Source: Lyngbya aestuarii BL J (GTDB taxonomy: Bacteria > Cyanobacteriota > Cyanobacteriia > Cyanobacteriales > Microcoleaceae). From it: a DNA stretch of 64,000 nucleotides. A program made the translations under genes and the position numbers. Where the stretch lies: the NCBI RefSeq assembly GCF_000478195.2, contig NZ_AUZM01000019.1, forward strand, positions 33,363 to 97,362, read 5' to 3'. How positions within the stretch are numbered: position 1 is the stretch's first letter; each line of letters opens with the position of its first letter. This document shows, piece by piece, positions 1-7,866 of this stretch. The notes beneath the pieces were generated by a model that saw only the letters and a program-made list of their open reading frames with translations, did no database searches and was not told the DNA's origin.

Positions 1-1339
1 CTTCTTCTTTTAAACTCTGCTGTGCATAATCACCTAAAAACAAAGGTGAAACTTTGCAGAAGTGGCGAAACTGATAATGTTCAATTGTCCAATCATTAAC
101 TAATAAAGTTGTATCTGGATTATTGATGATTGTTTTCCATTGATCGAAAATATGATAATAAACTGTTTCCGTGTTAAATTCAAAGGTAATAGGTTTAGTA
201 TCTCCTCCTTTAATTTTCTTCTCTTTAGACCGAATTATTGCTTCAACTTTTAACAGCTTACCTCCCAACTGAAACATCTCTCGGCAAATTGGACAAGCAT
301 CAACAGAATCAGGCTCTTGAGGATTCAAACGTTCTAAATCGGTTGTATCATCTCGATGACAAACTTTACAAGGTAAATAACTGGGTTTTTCCTCTAATAA
401 CTTATCAATTTTTAAATCAAACTTACGATTTTTTTGTATATTTACTTTTTTGATGACTTTATTCCAATGTTCACCAAATTTTTGGGTTTTAACATCTTCC
501 GCAGTAAAACATTCTGATGCAGCAAGTGCTAAAAATATTTTTCCTTGAAAATGCTCGAGTAGCCATTCATTAAACTCATCCTTAACTTCTTTAATTGTAT
601 CTTCAGTTTTTTCTGCTGGAGCTAATATATATAAATTTCCCCCACCCGCATAAATCACACTGGTTCTAGGTAACTTTAATTTTTCCAAAAGCTGCTGTAC
701 AATTTCCTCTGCAACTAATTCTAAATAGAAACTTCTGGCTCTCAAAGACTTCAACGCGCCATCGGAGGAAATCGTATAAATAAACTTTTGAATTCCTGAC
801 AAATCACCCGCAACTAAGCAAATTTTTTCTGATTTAAGATCGGGAGCGATTGACGCAGTAGCGTCACTGGCCGAGCCAATCGCACAAGCAACCGCAGCCG
901 TTGATCGCGCCATATCAATTAACGCAATATCTGGCTCACAAAAGCTCAAACATGACCCGTATTTTTCGATAAATAAAGTCAGCAGGGACAAGTTATTCCA
1001 GTCTTCTGGTTGTAGCTTTTCTAAAGCTGTTTTTATATCTTCTTTATAGTGAGCTAGGTTGGGTTTTTCTTCTACTGGATAGGGAATATAAGGATCAGAA
1101 TCTGCGATTTTACCGACAGGACAATAATATTCTTTTGCTTGACCTTGTGAAAGTTCGACAAAATCGAATAATAAACGCAAACAGCTAGGTTCGTTGTCTG
1201 TCCATGAAAGAATTATTTTCGCTCTTGTAACTACTGAATATTCTTGGATAGTCGGAAACTGATCAGGTAAGCCTACCCATTTGGCTAAAACTAATACAGC
1301 TTCTTGCATTACTTGTAAAGCAATATCTTGAGATTCCAT
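1..1339 (-). CDS. cas10: Cas10/Csm1-family type III CRISPR large subunit (N-terminal part, runs off the window)
   Basis: The minus strand is open from an ATG at 1339 to the window edge, about 446 residues. Seen: the Cas10 signature GDLSGIQKFIY followed by LKSLRARSFYLEL and YAGGGNLYIL (first Palm/cyclase-like domain), then a four-cysteine zinc-binding segment (CKVC and, about 27 residues on, CPIC). The second Palm domain with GGDD would lie outside the window. Cas10 is the signature subunit of type III effector complexes and normally makes cyclic oligoadenylates once target RNA is bound. The first ~170 residues show no HD-nuclease motif (no LHDIGK-like string), so single-strand DNase activity may be absent. 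It is third in a same-strand series after csx3 and a P-loop fragment. Subtype (III-A, III-B or III-D) cannot be fixed from this fragment. Confidence 0.88.
   Translation of the reverse strand, partial: MESQDIALQVMQEAVLVLAKWVGLPDQFPTIQEYSVVTRAKIILSWTDNEPSCLRLLFDFVELSQGQAKEYYCPVGKIADSDPYIPYPVEEKPNLAHYKEDIKTALEKLQPEDWNNLSLLTLFIEKYGSCLSFCEPDIALIDMARSTAAVACAIGSASDATASIAPDLKSEKICLVAGDLSGIQKFIYTISSDGALKSLRARSFYLELVAEEIVQQLLEKLKLPRTSVIYAGGGNLYILAPAEKTEDTIKEVKDEFNEWLLEHFQGKIFLALAASECFTAEDVKTQKFGEHWNKVIKKVNIQKNRKFDLKIDKLLEEKPSYLPCKVCHRDDTTDLERLNPQEPDSVDACPICREMFQLGGKLLKVEAIIRSKEKKIKGGDTKPITFEFNTETVYYHIFDQWKTIINNPDTTLLVNDWTIEHYQFRHFCKVSPLFLGDYAQQSLKEE
846..883. repeat. Palindromic three-way-junction-like insert inside cas10
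   Basis: Outer arms GCGATTG and CAATCGC enclose two small hairpins, GACGC-AGTA-GCGTC and TGGC-CGA-GCCA. The insert keeps the cas10 frame and encodes a low-complexity Ala/Ser-rich linker just before the conserved GDLSGIQKF block. It resembles the small palindromic repeats that populate cyanobacterial genomes. That identity is inference. Confidence 0.5.
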
Positions 1340-1391
1340 AACTCATTTTCCTAAAACAATAAACGATTAAAACGAGAGCGAGTCTCTGTAT

Positions 1392-1634
1392 CTAAATCTC
1401 CTGACTCAATCTGACTAACACCTCTGATAACTTCTGAACCATTGGACGCTGAGAGACATCTTTCCCTCGTTTAAAGGTTGGTGCAAACCATGAACCTTCC
1501 CCGTCAGGACAGGCTGTAATAAATAGAGGATAAGGAGCCTGACCCATTCTATGCGATCGCATAATTGCCTGTTTTAACCCCTCTCGCAAACAAGATTTTC
1601 TCGAATGATATGGCCCACACACAAAAATTTTCAT
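1392..1634 (-). pseudogene. Short P-loop NTPase fragment, probable remnant of the Csx3-linked ATPase
   Basis: An 80-residue reading frame starts at the ATG at 1634. Seen: a Walker A-like string CGPYHSRKSCLREGL near the N-terminus, then ACPDGEGSWF. From family knowledge, Csx3 ring nucleases in cyanobacteria are often fused or linked to an AAA-type ATPase with a GPPHSGKS-like P-loop and an ACPDGEG-like motif. Here the P-loop glycine before Lys is replaced by Arg and the protein is far shorter than such a domain (normally around 200 residues). I infer a shrunken, probably inactive copy, perhaps with an internal deletion that joins the N- and C-terminal ends. It lies 63 bp after csx3 and 52 bp before cas10 on the same strand. 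It could instead be a genuine small protein. Confidence 0.45.
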
Positions 1635-1697
1635 TGATTTTTTCTTAATACCATTGAAAACTGTAGTACATTATATTACTTTTTGTCAAACCCAACT

Positions 1698-2003
1698 TTA
1701 ATCAATACAATCTCCCAGTTTATAATTTGGATTATGAGTAATGGAAATGACGTATTTTCCCATTTTTGGGTCAAACACCCCAACAGCGCCGAATAAATGA
1801 CTAACTTTGTGGGCGAGAGTCATCGCAACAGGCAGACTACAAGGGTCATTAACCCTCAACAATTCCCCGCCTTTCAGTTCTCCGGTTTTCGACATTTCCT
1901 CTAAACGCGCTGCTGCATCCCGCACTATTTGGTCGTTTTGGGCTGGATCTCCGAACCCAATTTGTAAAACACCATCAATCATTTGAATGTTGTAGGTTGT
2001 CAT
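1698..2003 (-). CDS. csx3: Csx3 (Crn3) ring nuclease of type III CRISPR
   Basis: A 101-residue protein beginning MTTYNIQMIDGVLQIGFGDP and containing LPVAMTLAHKVSHLFGAVGVFDPK, which I recognise as the compact Csx3 family. Csx3/Crn3 proteins degrade cyclic tetra-adenylate, the second messenger made by Cas10, and so switch off the downstream response. The conserved His residues in the LAHKVSHL helix fit the family. The ATG at 2003 is chosen because AGGAG lies 7 bases upstream; the frame stays open further upstream to 2144 but that extension is not family-like. It is the first gene of the csx3, P-loop fragment, cas10 series, so the off-switch would be made together with the effector. Assignment to Csx3 is firm; activity is not shown. 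Confidence 0.88.
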   Translation of the reverse strand: MTTYNIQMIDGVLQIGFGDPAQNDQIVRDAAARLEEMSKTGELKGGELLRVNDPCSLPVAMTLAHKVSHLFGAVGVFDPKMGKYVISITHNPNYKLGDCID

Positions 2004-2291
2004 CTCAATTTCTCCTGTAACTATTTTGAATCTTACCTGGCGTTGGAAGATGGTATTTCCAAGCCCCGATAAAAGAAGAATGTGAAGCTTTCTGGTACAT
2101 GAAGTGAGTGAGTAAGTGGCTTCGACTCCTGCAATTGTGATCAAAACTGAAGGGTATTTTCCATCCTTTTAGCGGAAGGACACCTTTTTTTTGAGATGAT
2201 GGAGGAATTATACTGACGAGTAATACCGAAAAATTAGGGTTTTTTTATTGATAATTCTACTTAATCCGACAAAAGTTACAGGAGAGATGCT

Positions 2292-2307
2292 TTTCCAACG
2301 TTGGAAA
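2292..2307. promoter_or_regulatory. Perfect 16-bp palindrome between csx3 and the LuxR-HTH gene
   Basis: TTTCCAACGTTGGAAA is a perfect palindrome. The half-site CGTTGGAA recurs at 2041-2048, just upstream of the csx3 start, followed 7 bases later by TTTCCAA. Shared half-sites on both sides of a divergent intergenic region suggest an operator. Which protein binds is unknown; the adjacent HTH protein is a candidate by position only. Confidence 0.4.
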
Positions 2308-2422
2308 GTTTTTATTCCAATGATTTATAAGTTACTAAAAATACTTCCACATTTCAGTATTTTCCCGGTAGCCATTTGCCCAAAAACGGATAACAATAGT
2401 AGTATCGAGTGGAAAAAGAATT

Positions 2423-2623
2423 ATGCAAGGACATCGTAGAATTGAACTCACACCCAGAGAACAAGAGGTTTATGATCTGCTACAGCAAGGGCTGAAGCAT
2501 AAAGAAATTGCCGAAAAGCTGGGTATCTCTCTCCAACGAGTGGGAGCTTTGCACAAAAATTTGAGATTGAGAATTCTCAACAAGCAAGAAATGCGTAAAC
2601 CTTTTTGCTCCGAAAATTGCTAG
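2423..2623 (+). CDS. Minimal LuxR-type helix-turn-helix protein
   Basis: A 66-residue protein that is almost entirely a LuxR/GerE-type DNA-binding domain: LTPREQEVYDLLQQGLKHKEIAEKLGIS is the classic helix-turn-helix arrangement. No receiver or sensor domain is present, so it is either a stand-alone small regulator or the remains of a larger response regulator. A purine-rich GTGGAAAAAG stretch lies before the ATG but no strong ribosome-binding site is seen. It is divergent from csx3, with a perfect palindrome 116 bp upstream of its start. The C-terminus ends in a short Cys-containing tail (FCSENC). A role in controlling csx3 is positional inference only. Confidence 0.55.
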   Translation: MQGHRRIELTPREQEVYDLLQQGLKHKEIAEKLGISLQRVGALHKNLRLRILNKQEMRKPFCSENC

Positions 2624-2694
2624 AAAGATTATTTTCAAATTCAGTTGTCGGGGTGTAGCACTTACACCCCCTAAAATTATGCTGGATTCAGGTT

Positions 2695-4482
2695 TTAAAA
2701 CTGAAACAAAGTTCGTAATACTCCGACAAAAATAGTGTCATTGCGACTATCATGCTCGGGATCAGTGATGAGATAAAATCCGGGTGTAATGCCAATATAT
2801 TCATTGATTTGAAACCGATAAAAGGTCTCAATGTGAATTGAAGTATCATCATCTTCTTCTAAATCATCAATACTGTGATCAACGACTTTGGGTGGCATTC
2901 CCACTACAACCCCGAGCATATCTCCCTCTTTTAATAAGTCAGGAAATGCTAGCGTTGTCGCCCAGTTAATGACAGTTGCATTATCGTCTCCGCCCTGTTT
3001 TTGATCAGCCCAAGTCGAACCAAACCAACCCCCAAATTCAAAATTATCAAACACTCGCCAGTTAAACTGAAAGCCTAAGTTATCGCTTGTTGTCGCACTA
3101 TCTCCAAAGGGTTTATTTGCGATAAAACTCCCTGTTCCACCCCCAACAAAAACTTCATCAGGATTAAAGTATCTACGGTTATAATCAACCGCAAAGACTA
3201 AATTTTCAGTAGGTTGATAAATCAATTGAGCGCTCGCATTAAACGCCCCATTAAATCAACCGAATCCTTCCTCGGGATTTGCCGCATCATTGGCTAAATA
3301 ACTAACATTTAATTGGAACTGATCATTAAATGTATATTTCAACGCAGCTCCCGTTCCTTGGGGGCCTCTAAACGTTGTCGGATTATAACGAGCAAAGGCA
3401 GAAATAACTCCTGTTGTTTCCTCAGAGATAGGACTCAGGGGATCTTGAACATCATCTAGATCGAGACTTTTTGCTCCAAAATAAACTTCTCCTTTTCCTC
3501 CTAAAACGGGAAATACATAAAATAAATCATCGAGTTCAAACCCATCACTCACGCCATCATCTACACTTGGAATCGTCATCAAAGTATTCGTGAGTTCGGG
3601 TGAAGTTAAATCATTAACATCAGAAGCTTGTAGCCGGGTTATTAGTAAATCTTCGCCTGTAAAACTGGTTTCAAAATCTAAACGTACCCGATACCCGAAA
3701 AAGGCTTGTGTCGGATCATCATTATCTTCAACATTCGGCCCGCCTGCTATGGTATACTGGGCGCGATCGCCAAATGTATCGGAGATCCAAAAAATGACTT
3801 CACCTGCAAGTTTTGTGGTTGTTGAAAATTGATTGGCTTCGAGTTCCGCACTTCGGGCTTCTAAAACAGTAACTCTTCCCCGTAATGCTGCCAATTCTGC
3901 GGCGAATTCTTCCATTAACCGTTGTAATTTAGCTAAGTCTTCTCGGGTGACTAAATCGGCGGTAGAGGCGTTAATCAGCTCGTTAATTCGTTCTAAACAA
4001 GCGTTTATCCCTGCGGCGAATTCGTAACGGGTTAAGGCTCGATTTCCTTTATAGGTTCCGTCTGGATATCCGGCGATACAACCATAACGCTCAACTAAAG
4101 ATTGTAAGGCTTGAAAGGCCCAGTCTGTCGGTTGAACATCAGACAGTTGGGAAACCGATGTAACTTGCTGCTTTTTGCGGGAATTTCGCCCTTCTTGAAA
4201 GTATTGATTGAGTTGAGTTTGAGACTCTCCCTCAACCGAGTCGGGTTCAACTTCTCCAAAACCATTGTGAGGGTTAACTGGAACTTGAGCAAAAGATTGA
4301 TCTAAATCTGATAGTTGATAGTTTGTTGCAAAATCAACTTTTCTTGTTCTTTCATCTGAAGCGTCAGATATTATCTCTTGCTCGGATTGTAACTCAACTG
4401 CGATCGCAGAAAACGTTCCGAGTGAACACGAAATTAAAACGCTCTGACTCAAGGCTAGAGCATTGCACACCTGTTTTAACAT
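2695..4482 (-). pseudogene. SLH-domain OprB-type porin interrupted by one in-frame TGA
   Basis: The first part (4482 to 3256, 408 residues) has a signal-like N-terminus and a short coiled-coil. It also has one S-layer homology domain (VSQLSDVQPTDWAFQAL ... IAGYPDGTYKGNRALTRYEFAAG) and the start of an OprB-type beta barrel. It stops at TGA at 3258-3256, after EEGFG. The same frame then continues without shift (FNGAFNASAQLIYQPTENL) to a proper C-terminus ending LRTLFQF, an aromatic-terminal strand typical of outer-membrane barrels. Joined, the product is about 595 residues, the normal size for cyanobacterial SLH porins, which have been linked to iron and other inorganic-ion passage across the outer membrane. 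A single nonsense mutation, a sequencing error or readthrough would each explain it. Confidence 0.85.
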
Positions 4483-4681
4483 CTTTTCCTCACACCGATA
4501 AAATTGACAACTTCCGATCTTTCAAGAAAGGTGACTCACCAATCTTGACGGCGAATTAATTTTCTATTTATTGCAATTTAACTTTGATACTTTAGATGAG
4601 AATCTAATTTTCCGCAATGGGAGGGGGGAGGATATTCGTTGACAGAGATTGATCAAAGTTAATTATTTCTAGGTTCAAATT

Positions 4682-4696
4682 AGATTATGATTATCT
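4682..4696. promoter_or_regulatory. Possible Fur-box-like dyad upstream of the porin
   Basis: AGATTATGATTATCT is a quasi-palindrome (6 of 7 pairs) resembling part of the GATAATGATAATCATTATC Fur box. It lies about 200 bp upstream of the SLH porin start. AT-rich dyads of this quality occur by chance, so the call is weak. Confidence 0.25.
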
Positions 4697-4719
4697 ATAA
4701 AAAATCTCAAATTATATTC

Positions 4720-4776
4720 AAAAAAAATAAGAAAAGCCTCTGTTTTGCTTGCGGTTGTCGCTTGCATAGGCTTTTC
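4720..4776 (-). terminator. Rho-independent terminator of the membrane-anchored hypothetical gene
   Basis: Perfect 9-bp arms GAAAAGCCT / AGGCTTTTC (4731-4739 and 4768-4776) enclose a 28-base loop. On the minus strand they are followed by a T-rich tract (4720-4729). It sits about 60 bp past the stop of the minus-strand gene at 4838-5458. Confidence 0.65.
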
Positions 4777-4837
4777 CAAAAAGTCTTAAATTTTAAAATG
4801 ATTAGAAATGCTTCAGAGTTCTATTCTGTGAATAAAA

Positions 4838-5458
4838 TTAAAAGTATTTGTCTTGTTGAAGATTACGAGGTTGAACCTCTAGTATCCCAGTGTCACTGAA
4901 AATTACTTCAAATTCAGCAAAATTAACCGTCGCATTTTCTGAACCAGCCAGACTATCGGGTTGAATTAATTCCGGAAGCGGTGTATTTTCCAGATTATCT
5001 TGGGCAATTGTGTTAATGGGAGCATAAGCGGTGATCGCTCCAGTTTCATCAACACGAACGATATAAATAGAAGTTTGAGTAACTGGAATTGTCCAGGTTT
5101 GATCTAGAGTTTGAAAAAGCTGCCGTTCTAAACGATTTGACTGAGCAGAATCCGTAATTTTTTTAGGGATGTCTACCTCTGCTTCCGTATTTTTTTTAGG
5201 GATGTCTACCTTTGCTGAAGAAGGTGTCTTTACATTCGGTTTAGCCGGCTCTTTGGAGAGAGAAAATGTTTCGAGATCTTCTAGCTTCGGGGAAGTATAG
5301 TTTCCAGAAACTATTGATAACGTTGTCGATGCACTCATCAGCAACACAACAGCTAGGGTAATAATTGTGGGAGAGGCTTTAGATTCGAGGGATTCTTCCT
5401 CCTCTTGTAACGCTGATTTAGGGTTGAGAGAACAATGCCCTGGTTGGTTTGTGTTCAT
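4838..5458 (-). CDS. Membrane-anchored hypothetical protein with a short internal repeat
   Basis: A 206-residue protein. Seen: a hydrophilic, acidic cytoplasmic N-terminus (about 30 residues), one hydrophobic segment (TIITLAVVLLMSASTTLSIV, about residues 32-51), a low-complexity linker with VDIPKKN and VDIPKKI in tandem, and a C-terminal globular part of about 110 residues (LDQTWTIPVTQTSIYIVRVDETGAITAY). I do not recognise a named family. The type II-like topology places the C-terminal domain outside the cytoplasm. The gene ends at a good terminator and is divergent from hli. The tandem VDIPKK unit is also visible at DNA level as a repeated stretch at about 5160-5210, a recent slippage. Confidence 0.7.
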   Translation of the reverse strand: MNTNQPGHCSLNPKSALQEEEESLESKASPTIITLAVVLLMSASTTLSIVSGNYTSPKLEDLETFSLSKEPAKPNVKTPSSAKVDIPKKNTEAEVDIPKKITDSAQSNRLERQLFQTLDQTWTIPVTQTSIYIVRVDETGAITAYAPINTIAQDNLENTPLPELIQPDSLAGSENATVNFAEFEVIFSDTGILEVQPRNLQQDKYF

Positions 5459-5607
5459 TGTGCGACTTGAGTTTACTGAACTGGAAAAGATGAATTATAT
5501 TTCTAGGATAACTCCACTTTCAGGACATTTGTTGCTTGAGATTTTTGATCACTGTAAATCAGGCTAACCATACAGCTTACTATAAAAAAAAAATTATGTC
5601 AAACTAC

Positions 5608-5645
5608 TTTACAAAAGTTTATAATATGTTACATTTAGATACAGA
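5608..5645 (+). promoter_or_regulatory. hli promoter with four HLR1-like half-sites phased at 10 bp
   Basis: Four 8-mers start at 5608, 5618, 5628 and 5638: TTTACAAA, TTTATAAT, GTTACATT, GATACAGA, each separated by 2 bases. The HLR1 element bound by RpaB is two (G/T)TTACA(T/A)(T/A) repeats with a 2-base spacer. A perfect -10 hexamer TATAAT (5620-5625) lies inside the second repeat. Sites overlapping the -10 would fit RpaB repression in low light and release in high light. This is inference from the known behaviour of hli genes. Confidence 0.6.
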
Positions 5646-5669
5646 TAGAAAAAATTTTAGGAGAAAAAT

Positions 5670-5882
5670 ATGACAACTCGTGGTTATAGCGTCGAAGAAG
5701 GTGGTCGTCTGAACAATTTTGCAGTTGAACCGAAAATGTATGTTGATGACACCCCCAAAACAGGCTTCACTCAGTACGCCGAGAAGCTGAATGGACGTTT
5801 AGCAATGATTGGGTTTGTCTCCTTAATTAGTTTAGAAGCAGTGACTGGACAAGGAATTGTCAGTTGGTTAACAAGCCTGTAA
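5670..5882 (+). CDS. hli: High light-inducible protein (Hlip/Scp), one chlorophyll-binding helix
   Basis: A 70-residue protein with a polar N-terminus and one membrane helix carrying the Hlip signature [24 protein letters not shown], that is ExxNGRxAMIGF, where Glu, Asn and Arg ligate chlorophyll and pair helices in dimers. Hlips sit in the thylakoid membrane, bind chlorophyll and carotenoid, and protect photosystem assembly intermediates under excess light. AGGAGA precedes the ATG by 5 bases. The upstream region carries HLR1-like repeats over the -10 element, matching high-light control. The N-terminal extension of about 35 residues is within the family range. The gene appears monocistronic. 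Confidence 0.93.
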   Translation: MTTRGYSVEEGGRLNNFAVEPKMYVDDTPKTGFTQYAEKLNGRLAMIGFVSLISLEAVTGQGIVSWLTSL

Positions 5883-5926
5883 ACGCTCTGTGATGACACG
5901 CAGATGAACACTCATCGTCTTAACTG

Positions 5927-5990
5927 GGGGGGTTATCAGTCGCTGTGATCTCGAACTCAAGAAATGAGTCTAGTCGCACGACCCCCCTTT
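5927..5990 (+). terminator. Putative terminator/structured 3' end of hli
   Basis: GGGGGGT (from 5928) and ACCCCCC followed by TTT (5982-5991) can form a long-looped stem with a small inner ACTCA/TGAGT hairpin. It starts about 45 bp after the hli stop. The loop is long, so termination is only probable. Confidence 0.4.
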
Positions 5991-6275
5991 GGAGAGAGTG
6001 AAAGAGACTCAAAGCTATTCTGAATAGATATCAGTATCAAAAAGTAGCAGTAGCTGATTAAAAAATAGAAGTTATTTTAACTTGTACTCAGAAAAAAGTA
6101 AATTTCTGAGCTATTTTTATGAAAAAAATCCTTTGAGTGGCAATTCTTGATATTAATGTTTAAAATATTCAAGAGTTTTAGTCAATAATTCTTGAAAATG
6201 CCCCTAGAGGGGATTGTCAAGTTTTACCTAAACTTGTTTCCTATAGTTAAGAACGTTCGTAATCTGGCATCAGGG

Positions 6276-7151
6276 ATGAAAAAACAGTTAGTAACCTTTG
6301 GAAGTCTCATCTTTTTAGTATCAGGAGTCCTTTGGGGTTGTTCTCAAACACAGACTCCAGAAGCTGAACAAACTCAAATCGGATCTGCTCCGGAAACTTT
6401 GCCTCCTACAGGCGAAGTCGGTACAATGCAATTTCGGGCCAATGGAGAAGATTTTGTTCGCCAGGGTTTTGTCACCAAAGACGGTTGGCAAGTCAATTTC
6501 GATCATATTTATGTCAACTTTTCAGACGCCAAAGCTTACGAAACCTTTACCCCCTACGATGCAGAAGCAGGCGGCGACCCCCAAGCCAAACAAACCATTA
6601 GTTTAGTGGTTGACAAAACCGTTGACTTAGCCGCAGGGCCAGAGGATGCGGAAACGATTTTTGTTAACGAAGTTCCGGCACCTCCGGGGCGATACAACGC
6701 TCTATCTTGGGAGATGGATCAAGCCGAAACCGGGCCTGCTGAAGGGTACACTATGGTTCTGCAAGGTACGGCCACCAAAGATGGTCAAACGGTACCTTTT
6801 ACGCTGAAATTTGACCAAGAATTAGCTTTTGTTTGTGGAGATTTTGTCGGAGATGAGCGTAAAGGCATTCTGCAACCGGGAGAAACGGCACAATTAGAAG
6901 CGACTTTCCACTTTGATCATTTATTTGGAGATGGAGAAGCTCCCCCAGAAGATGAGATTAACACAGGTGCGTTAGGATTTGAACCCTTAGCAGAAGCGGC
7001 TCAAGGGGGTTCATTAGATGCCGATTTAGCCACCTTAGAACAACAACTTTCTTCAGAAGAATATCAGACTTTAATTGCAGTATTGCCGAGTTTGGGTCAT
7101 GTCGGTGAAGGTCACTGTAAAGAAACCCAACTGACTGCTCAAAAGAATTGA
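6276..7151 (+). CDS. Metal-uptake-associated lipoprotein (periplasmic, His/Cys-containing)
   Basis: The start is placed at the ATG at 6276, giving a lipoprotein signal MKKQLVTFGSLIFLVSGVLWGC with a lipobox before Cys. The frame is open further upstream but that part has no signal character. The mature part (about 270 residues) has a beta-rich look and carries FHFDHLFGDG and LGHVGEGHC near the C-terminus, which could ligate metal. I do not assign a family with certainty; it resembles lipoproteins found next to nickel/cobalt ECF transporters. It leads a same-strand set with the CbiL-like, CbiM, CbiQ and CbiO genes, with 105 bp to the next gene. A role in capturing nickel or cobalt is inferred from context. 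Confidence 0.6.
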   Translation: MKKQLVTFGSLIFLVSGVLWGCSQTQTPEAEQTQIGSAPETLPPTGEVGTMQFRANGEDFVRQGFVTKDGWQVNFDHIYVNFSDAKAYETFTPYDAEAGGDPQAKQTISLVVDKTVDLAAGPEDAETIFVNEVPAPPGRYNALSWEMDQAETGPAEGYTMVLQGTATKDGQTVPFTLKFDQELAFVCGDFVGDERKGILQPGETAQLEATFHFDHLFGDGEAPPEDEINTGALGFEPLAEAAQGGSLDADLATLEQQLSSEEYQTLIAVLPSLGHVGEGHCKETQLTAQKN

Positions 7152-7256
7152 GAAACGTGAGTAAAAGCTGAAATAAATTGAGGAATTCCGATTGAACAGC
7201 ACAAAAAAACAAAGATGCAAGTCTAAGCTTATTGAGAAAACAAAACGCAGGCGAGA

Positions 7257-7826
7257 ATGAATATGAAAGGTAAATTAATTCTGGGGCTAGTGCTATTTTC
7301 GAGTTTAGGTTCAAGTTTAGGGTGGTCAGAAAAAGTCTTAGCTCATGGCGTTCAAATTGAACATAGTGCCAGTCAAGCTATTGAGATTAATGCCAAATAT
7401 GATACGGGTACACCCTTAGAAAATGCTCAAGTTACCGTTTATTCACCCGATGACCCGACAACACCTTGGAAGCAGGGAACAACGGACGAACAAGGTAATT
7501 TTGTGTTCACACCTGATCCCTCAAAAACCGGATATTGGGAAGTGAAAGTTCGACGAGCCGGACATGGAGGTTTAACGAGTATTCCAGTGGGAACCGAGAC
7601 AAATAATGCTCAAGTTTCTGCTTCTTTACCCCCAGACAATCAAAATAATCAGACTTCTTTTTATTCCCAAACCAGTCAAGGGTTAAGTCCAATTCAGAAA
7701 GGGATAATGATCGGATCAGTTCTCTGGGGATGTGTAGGAACAGCTCTGTTTTTCTCTAAGTTTAACTTCAATCATTCATCGGATAAAAATACGTCCAATG
7801 TGAGACAACAAGAGTCTGAAGGCTGA
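7257..7826 (+). CDS. CbiL/NikL-like exported auxiliary protein of the ECF metal transporter
   Basis: A 189-residue protein: signal peptide ending near VLAHG, then a carboxypeptidase-regulatory-like beta-sandwich (AKYDTGTPLENAQVTVYSP ... WKQGTTDEQGNFVFTPDP). A linker follows, then one C-terminal transmembrane helix (GIMIGSVLWGCVGTALFF). NikL/CbiL-type proteins of this shape accompany NikM/CbiM in nickel and cobalt ECF transporters. If the signal peptide is cut, the mature N-terminus would begin near HGVQIEH, and a His close to the N-terminus fits metal handling. The next gene, cbiM, begins 40 bp downstream. Nickel against cobalt cannot be decided from the sequence. Confidence 0.72.
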   Translation: MNMKGKLILGLVLFSSLGSSLGWSEKVLAHGVQIEHSASQAIEINAKYDTGTPLENAQVTVYSPDDPTTPWKQGTTDEQGNFVFTPDPSKTGYWEVKVRRAGHGGLTSIPVGTETNNAQVSASLPPDNQNNQTSFYSQTSQGLSPIQKGIMIGSVLWGCVGTALFFSKFNFNHSSDKNTSNVRQQESEG

Positions 7827-7866
7827 ATTAAAATTAGAGTGCTAAACAAATTGATAGTTTAATCTC

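Noticed and set aside
238..453. Plus-strand reading frame
   Set aside because: It is the antisense shadow of the cas10 gene.
2248..2439. 63-residue plus-strand frame
   Set aside because: Poor composition, no ribosome-binding site, and it covers the palindromic control region.
5883..6275. Cobalamin or Ni/Co riboswitch ahead of the metal-uptake cluster
   Set aside because: No B12-box or other recognisable riboswitch core was seen; only the hli terminator-like structure is present.
7507..7692. Antisense frame inside the CbiL-like gene
   Set aside because: It is a shadow frame with no support of its own.
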